Assembly (NCBI RefSeq): GCF_035083965.1
Contig: NC_089736.1
Span: 77,001 to 141,000, forward strand
DNA: 64,000 nucleotides
Source of the DNA: Branchiostoma lanceolatum
Lineage: Eukaryota > Chordata > Leptocardii > Amphioxiformes > Branchiostomatidae
Direction: 5' to 3'
Of this stretch, positions 57,926 through 64,000 are shown in pieces. Numbering within the stretch: position 1 is the stretch's first letter; every line of letters begins with the position of its first letter. The notes below the pieces were generated by a model, which worked only from the letters and a program-made list of their open reading frames with translations, was not told where the DNA came from and did not search any database. The translations under genes were made by a program, and so were the position numbers.

Positions 57926-59570
57926 TTTTCACTAAGCTACTAGACACTGGAGTACGCAAGCTTGTAAAAATTTCTTACATCTAAATTGGTGCAATTATAA
58001 TTCTGTGAAGTGCATGTTTTTTCCTTTATTTCAAAATAAAACATTGATAAAAAATCCGTCACATCCACACCAACATGTCGTCACTACCATATTTGGTTTC
58101 TCGCAAATTTGTATCAGCTGAAAATCTAAACCTGACGAGAACAGCACAAAAATCACACGTTAAGTAGGGTCAAAGTTCAAAGCAGCAGCGGTGTGTTCTC
58201 TCTAACTAACTGGATGCTTGATAATAATCGAACTATACAGATACTCGTGCCTGACGGGGCCCAAACTGTGCAGGCAGGACCTACTGAAGTCTTACTGGGG
58301 AGTGCAAAAAATAGCATTAAAGTTAAACTTGAAGGCTGGAGGCCTGCCCGCCTTTGCCTGGGACCTCCTCCCCCCTACTTTGCCCCTCGTAGGGTTATTT
58401 GGGGGCCATTGTATTGAAGTTGAAGTGAATATCATCAGCTGAGGACTATTCTGCCTCTTTTATTATCACAAACATGATGTGTTTCTAAATTTGAAACATT
58501 TGGACCCCCCCCCCACACAGTTTGGCCCCCCGCCCTGCAGCATTAATAATTCCTACAGAAATCTGGCGTCTAACAAAGTCCACAAACACGGAAAGCTGCC
58601 GAAGCCGATTTATTCATCCTCACAAATCAAACAAAAACACCAGAAATTCAGGCAGTAAAAACTTCATCCACAGGACAGCACGCGACGACCATATATGGGC
58701 AGCCTTGAGGTCAGAGGTCACAGCACCACAGGAATTGTGGGAGATTTTCATCACAATTATTTTTTTCGTGACATTTTCTTTCTGATCAAAGTTAGTTTTT
58801 TTCCATCATTGTTACTACTTAAACTTGACCCTCAACCTGACCCCAAGGATGACCCAACGTTCCTTACAGAATTTTTCCTTCTCCTGAAGTAGAAAATTTG
58901 TACATTTTGGTTCCTTCTTGTGATGCAGCGAAACTGGTGAGACAAAAACTCCTACTGAGTTCCTACGACAAAAAAATCAACAAACATCCGGACAAAATTT
59001 TCCTCTGCAATTTACCTGCTCATGATTACCGCTGACGTGATCACCACACCTGCCTACCTATGCACACCTGTGCGCACACCTGGCCAAACATTCAGCACAG
59101 GAGGAACAAACTCTCCACTTTTTTTGTCTTTTTTTTCTCAAACGAAAACTACAGACAGCCTTACAGGCCAGAATTAAAGGGACGACGTCCAGTTTCAGTT
59201 TTTAGTTGTGCTCTTCCTATAACAGTGATGGGATAAACGCTATGTTCTTCCTACATGAGATCTGCTAAGATTTAGCCACTAACATCCCTGCCTTCCTACT
59301 GCTTACATTGTTTTGGTATGTCATCGTTTCTCATGCAGTACTGCATGGAGCCACAAGGGGGCGTTCCTTACGTTTTGCTGTGAATTACGTCTGCAAACAA
59401 CTTTAAGTATTTTTTTGCAAGTATCTTCCCAAGATGCAAACCTTAATCCTCGCATCTGCAGAGTCTAAGACATCGACAGGACGAGCGCTGCCGTCATCAG
59501 TGTCACAGGTAAGAACTCTCACACCCAAACATTCGGAGAGCCCTGAAATGTGCCAGATCAAAAAACTTAC

Positions 59571-59643
59571 AGTCGCTATGGAAACAATCTTACAGTCGCT
59601 ATGGAAACAAACGGTTGCTACGGAGACAGTTGCTACGGAGACA
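59571..59643. promoter_or_regulatory. Tandem RFX-like half-site array
   Basis: AGTCGCTATGGAAAC occurs twice, then GGTTGCTACGGAGAC and AGTTGCTACGGAGAC follow. They resemble X-box half sites and lie in the 3' UTR region of the MAGUK gene. Confidence 0.35.
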
Positions 59644-59787
59644 CATTCTGATTGCCGAGTGCACAACTTGAGCTACGATGCCATTGGTAGAAAAATCCAG
59701 CTAAGTACACAGACATGTATGCTTCCTAAAATGGTCGCCCGGCGACGGGCGTGGCCACGGAACTGCAGCAACGGTTGCCGTGGGTCG

Positions 59788-62700
59788 TCAGTAGACCCAG
59801 GTAACAGGGACCCACTGCGGCTCGGTGCTGAGCCCGTCGACCGCGGACTGGAGCTTGTCGTAGCAGACGTCAAGGTTGTCGTTGGTGATCTGAAGGTCAA
59901 AGAAGTGGCCGTACGCCCGCTCCAGACGTGCCGACTCCTCCACCGTCCTCTTCAGGTCATTGTCCTGGGGGCAAAGGGCAGGGGTCAGTATGGGTCATTG
60001 ACATGGTCAGTAGAGGTCAGTCACCACACACATGTCCATCCACACACCCAGGTCATACTCATAGCTGTGCAACTGGCCAGAATAACCCACGCACTTGTCA
60101 GGGTCGGGTGTTACAAAGTACTGTATATGCTCTCTTTATACACATATGTTGTATGTCAATCCTGGGAGACCTTGTTAGATTGTCCCAATACATCCACACA
60201 CCCAGGTAATAGCTGTGCAACTGGACAAAACACAGACACAGAAACTTCCACAAACACAGCTGTCTGTAGTCAGCAGCACACCAACAAACATGCTGTAACC
60301 ACAGCTGTCTGTAGTCAGCAGCACACACCAGCAAACATGCTGTAACCACAGAATGCAATGCTGTACAAGTCGTGTCAACAACAAATAATGCAGCATCACT
60401 CTGCGTCTGTCAACAGTCATGTTAGGATCTGCAAGAATTAAGAGTGGTTATCAAATCTTGACATTCTCATGCCAAGTACCCTTGGAGAGGGGAGGGGTGC
60501 TAGCACCAGGGGTGGGGGTACTAGCACCAGGGGGGGGGGGGGGGGGGTACTAGCACCAGGGGGGGGGGGATGCTAGCACCATGGGTGGGGGGTTAACACT
60601 CCTGGGGTGTGTAAGTTGAGTCATAAAATGCGGACATGCCGTCGTGTTTACCAGTTCCCATTCCTGCACCTTCCTGCCCAAACCTGTCTGGTAGTGCTGA
60701 ACGAACAACAAACAAATAAATAAAATAAAAACAGACAGTAAAATAAACTAAAAACATGGATAACTGCATAGAAAGGAAACCATCAGGGGAACCAAACCTT
60801 TTATTTCGTCTTCCTTCTTAATATACATCATGTTTTATTATGGACAATTCTTCCCTAAATCTAAGTTTATTACAATGACTGTAATTCACAACTCAACATA
60901 AAATTACCTAAAAGTAAAACACATACAAAATCACATCAGCTTAGTTGTTTACATGCACGTATCAGTAGAAATGTTAACAAGAGAGTGAGACTAAAGTGGT
61001 TGAGACTGTAAGGTGGACAGTTGACATTGTTATATAAACTGAAAGGTGCATAGTAGACAGTCATGTTGTGTAAGACTGAAACCTTGTCCCTGTAGGTTTC
61101 TCGTGGCGTCTGCGGTCCGGCAAGTTCCTCCTAATTAAGGAGCAGGAAGAGGAGAAAGAAAAGTACAGAAATACCGTAATAAGATAGAAAAGAAGACTCT
61201 GAGAATAAATCAAAGCTCCCTGTACAGACCCTAAGAAATCTTAACTCCAAAAGGAAAGAGAAAATGAAGCACAAAACACGAAGCCATGCAGGACACCCTG
61301 CAGTAATTCTAACCTACAGACAGGGGAGCTGTGATAATGTCCTCTGGATGAAACTTCATCTTAAACGCACATTTTTATGCTCCCTAGTGATTTGATTTGA
61401 TATAGACTTATTTGTCAGGATATAGAAATATGCTGGGTCATTTTCCATTTTCTTTAAAGTCAGAATTTACACTGCAGAGACATGAGAAATGGGTTCTCTC
61501 CAAGCAGAGGAGTGGGTCCGGCTGGTGTTCGTTGTGTTTTTAGGCGTTTTTGTCGGGCTTTTTATTTTGTCCTGTTTTTGATATGTGTGGGTTGGCTACA
61601 TTTAGAAAACGGGACAAAATAGAAAGCCTGACAAAAACGCCTAGAAACATAACAAAAACCAGCCACATGTACAACCCACTGCTCTGCTTGGAGTGTAGGA
61701 AATGGGTCCGGGTTTCCTTCCACGTTTCACGAGTCTAAAATCCTGATGACATCACAACGTACCAGAGGGATGGGCTCGGCTCGGGTCTCGGTAGCCGTGG
61801 TAACCGCCTGTTCCATTCAGGGGAGGGGGGTTCAGGGGGGGTCGATAATGGAGGGGGCAACATTGGAGGGTGGGGGGGAGATGCACAAAATACGATCTGT
61901 TGAAATGAACATCACCAAATGGAAATTAGCAAATCAAAATCAAGAAGAAGAAACCACAAATGTACTGTTAAAGCCAACAGCAGAAAACAAGGTGAGTTTT
62001 TGTGAGATTTCCCAGATTCATACCTTAATCTTACGGTGCTTCTGCAGACGGGGGGCGAGACGACATGATGTTAATGAAGCATGAAAGTGAAGAGCAGAAA
62101 ACAGCAGCGAGAGAAGGGCAGAAAGCAGAGCAGAAATCAAGCTTGGCGGAAAAGGAGATTTAGCCTGGCATCCAAACCCATTACAGCTCCCAAGTCGCCT
62201 CTCCACAAATACGACTTGCGGAGGGGAGACTCGTAACCGGTCTATTTGCGGAGAGGAGAGTCAGGAACTATAATAGGTTTAGCTAAAGAAGATTATGATA
62301 AAAAACAGCCATACAGCTAGAAATACAACTTGCTTATCTGGTCTTTTTAAATGAATGATCAATCAATAGTGATATTGATATAATCAATATTGATAATGAT
62401 ATAATCGATAATGATATTGATAACATCGATATTGATCTATTGATGACTAAACCTACGTCTCCAGCAGTCTCCAGTTGGGGCTGGTTGGAGTCCTGGTGCA
62501 CCATGGGTAACAGGGCATGATGGGTAATGGGCATGATGGTACAAAGGGAAGCAGGAAATTATGGGAATGGACAAAAGACAGGGAAAATGTTGACATTGGT
62601 CAGCAAGGTCATGTGGGATTACAAGAAATATAACAAGAACAGCAATGAGTGGAATAATTGTGTTGTGAAGTGCAAAAGGTGATGATTGGTAAGGAAAGCG

Positions 62701-63564
62701 ACAAGAGACAACAGAAATAAACAAACATGCTTGAGAAAATAAGAAGTGGTCTGAGGTTTTACCCTGTGTGAGCTGACGGACTGCTGATGCTCCAGTCTCG
62801 CCTGCAGGAAACACAGAAGAGCTCTGAACATTTCCACTGTCGGTGCAGGGAAGGTGGAAATGGACAAAAGGAAAAGGTTTCTTGATGACAAAATGAGAAA
62901 GGAAAGGTAAGACCCTGCCGGACCCACCCTCTGGATGAGGTTGGAGGGTTCCCCCTTGTCGGGAGTCGGGGTTCCTTCCTTCTCCTGGAGACAAAAACCT
63001 TTTTAAGACATCTTGAAGTCAAACCATTTCTGTTAACTGAAACTTTCTTAAGAAATCTTGAACTTGGACCATTTCTCTGAACTGAAATGTAAAATCTAAA
63101 GGGTGCTCAGCTCATACTATAGAACAAAAGATTTTGTTGAAAGAAATGAAGGGATCTGACTAAATTCAAGACCAAAAAAAGGAGATGAAATCATAAATAA
63201 GAGATAAAAGCTATAGCAAGTGTTGAGAACCTTTTTCTCGATGTATGACTGTCGGTCCTCGTTTATTTCCTTCTGAGCCTGGAAACAAGAAAGGCAAAGA
63301 AAAAGCAAATTGCGGACTGAAAAATGTATTTTTTCACTAATATTTACTGATGTGTGGAAGTTGCAGATAATTATCATTCTCTTTGATAAAGTCAACAGAG
63401 GGTAAATTATATAAACTATGGATGAAGAAAGAAACAGAAAAGGAGACAGGAAAGTTGACAGAAGATCATGATTGATTGATTGACAGGTAGATTGACAGAC
63501 GGACCCTCTGTATCAGGTTCCCCATGGTTTTCTCCTCCTCGTGGTTGGCTCCCTCATCCTCCTG
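59788..63564 (-). CDS. MPP2/6-like: p55-type MAGUK, terminal guanylate-kinase exon plus small upstream exons (partial)
   Basis: The secure part is the last exon, 59964-59788, 58 residues: DNDLKRTVEESARLERAY, then GHFFDLQITNDNLD, ending EPQWVPVTWVY. This is the C-terminus of the guanylate kinase-like domain of MPP2/MPP6-type scaffolds (CASK is more distant). These proteins organise junction and polarity complexes; the domain is not an active kinase. Upstream on the same strand are seven short candidate exons, all phase 0 and multiples of three: 63564-63505, 63278-63231, 62984-62928, 62801-62763, 62041-62024, 61130-61083 and 60696-60652. The rest of the GuK domain, SH3, PDZ and L27 are not in the window, so they would lie to the right. 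The small exons would then interrupt the GuK domain or belong to optional isoforms. Donors at 61083 and 63231 (GTT) are weak. Confidence 0.7.
60478..60605. repeat. G-rich repeat with GGTGCTAGCACC palindromes
   Basis: Four to five copies of (T)ACTAGCACCAGGGG with G runs up to 18, in the last MAGUK intron. It could form G-quadruplexes. Confidence 0.85.
61498..61693. mobile_element. Palindromic MITE (about 90-bp arms)
   Basis: CTCCAAGCAGAGGAGTGGGT at the left end and its inverse at the right continue as arms of about 90 bp, including AGGCGTTTTTGTCGGGCTTT against AAAGCCTGACAAAAACGCCT. Only about 15 bp lie between them. It sits in an intron of the MAGUK gene between two candidate small exons. Confidence 0.85.
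62355..62447. repeat. (GATATTGATAAT)-type low-complexity repeat
   Basis: AT-rich permutations of GATAT, TGATA and ATCGAT in a MAGUK intron. Confidence 0.85.
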
Positions 63565-63890
63565 CTATAGTGAGGAATCACAAGGATCATAGGATACTAC
63601 TGGTGACCCAACAGCTCAACACACCACATGGCAAGAGCAAGTAAGAGTGGAAACTTTATGTCAGACAAGGAAAACATCTATGAACTCTGTTGTAGATTGG
63701 AATAAAGCTATTCTTTGTTCCCCTATCATTGCTAGAACTCAGAGATGACGAACATTCCACTGACTCTTTCTGAAGGCTTCTCCATTACAACTTACAGTGC
63801 TGCCAAACAGGGGAAACGTTGGTACTTCTGACAAACAAGAGAAAGTGCAGAAAACGAGATAAAAGCATTCCTCCAAGGTTTTGTTTAATT
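63565..63890. other. Intron or flank, no exon seen
   Basis: No splice-bounded open segment recognised. Confidence 0.35.
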
Positions 63891-63892
63891 GT

Positions 63893-63940
63893 AATGAGGC
63901 TGTTGTAGTGCCTTCTAACGTGCTCGACGCACCTCGTTGA
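63893..63940. mobile_element. SINE tail fragment
   Basis: AATGAGGCTGTTGTAGTGCC followed by TGCTCGACGCACCTCGTTGA matches the tail of the SINE at 14045-14266 in order and orientation. The tRNA-like head is missing. Confidence 0.6.
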
Positions 63941-64000
63941 TTATTACATGTTGTGCGAAGGTACAGATTGAACAAGTTTGACAAAATGACTATACAGAAA

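Larger units (their letters stand above)
57240..59787 (-). other. Probable 3' UTR of the minus-strand MAGUK gene
   Basis: Reading leftwards from the MAGUK stop codon no other gene appears. Minus-strand AATAAA at 57251-57246 is a plausible end, with nearer TTTATT sites at about 58023 and 58600 as alternatives. Nothing else coding is seen; the open frames here are short. Confidence 0.45.

Overview
The window is eukaryotic and looks like an invertebrate chordate, most likely an amphioxus (Branchiostoma). The genes are split into short exons with GT-AG introns, CpG-rich promoters carry YY1-type motifs, and the readable proteins are animal families: LRIF1, MAP3K2/3, a p55-type MAGUK and a death-domain protein. 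MAP3K2/3 is one gene here, as expected of a chordate outside the vertebrates. The species call is inference; no ribosomal or mitochondrial marker is present.

Layout. 0.2-0.95 kb: the N-terminal exons of a RecQ-like helicase (minus strand) running off the left edge. 1.4-3.45 kb: three CpG promoter blocks. 3.4-8.8 kb: an LRIF1-like gene (plus strand) with a 10-residue repeat at its N-terminus and the conserved LRIF1 coiled coil at its C-terminus; the last 100 bp are reiterated about 13 times to 10.1 kb. 10.1-15.3 kb: a MITE, microsatellites, a 39-bp minisatellite and a tRNA-derived SINE. 15.3-30.3 kb: a complete MAP3K2/3 gene, reconstructed here as 16 coding exons and about 734 residues (PB1 domain, linker, kinase). 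30.3-34.9 kb: 3' flank full of short tandem repeats. 34.9-37.0 kb: a nested foldback transposon. 38.8-47.5 kb: a large diverged inverted repeat with nested MITEs and an LTR-like insert. 48.2-49.2 kb: a weak minus-strand gene candidate. 51.8-56.8 kb: a complete five-exon gene fusing a death domain, a coiled coil and a GT-B family-4 glycosyltransferase. 57.2-64 kb: the 3' end of a p55-type MAGUK gene (minus strand) with a series of small phase-0 candidate exons.

Two things stand out. First, in MAP3K2/3 about ten splice junctions have been tandemly amplified together with their flanking exon and intron sequence. Arrays of 2 to 12 donor or acceptor copies result, and one of them (exon 7) keeps the reading frame open through every unit. 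Second, the death-domain/glycosyltransferase fusion is an uncommon architecture. It joins a death-fold signalling module to a GT-B enzyme that appears to keep its E-x7-E motif, and nearby duplicated pieces suggest the gene belonged to a tandem family.

The neighbouring genes do not form an operon or an obvious pathway. LRIF1 is a chromatin factor, MAP3K2/3 a MAPK-cascade kinase, the MAGUK a junction or polarity scaffold, and the death-domain/GT protein a candidate immune or stress effector (inferred). Exon coordinates were read by eye from splice consensus, reading phase and homology remembered from the families; no alignment was run.
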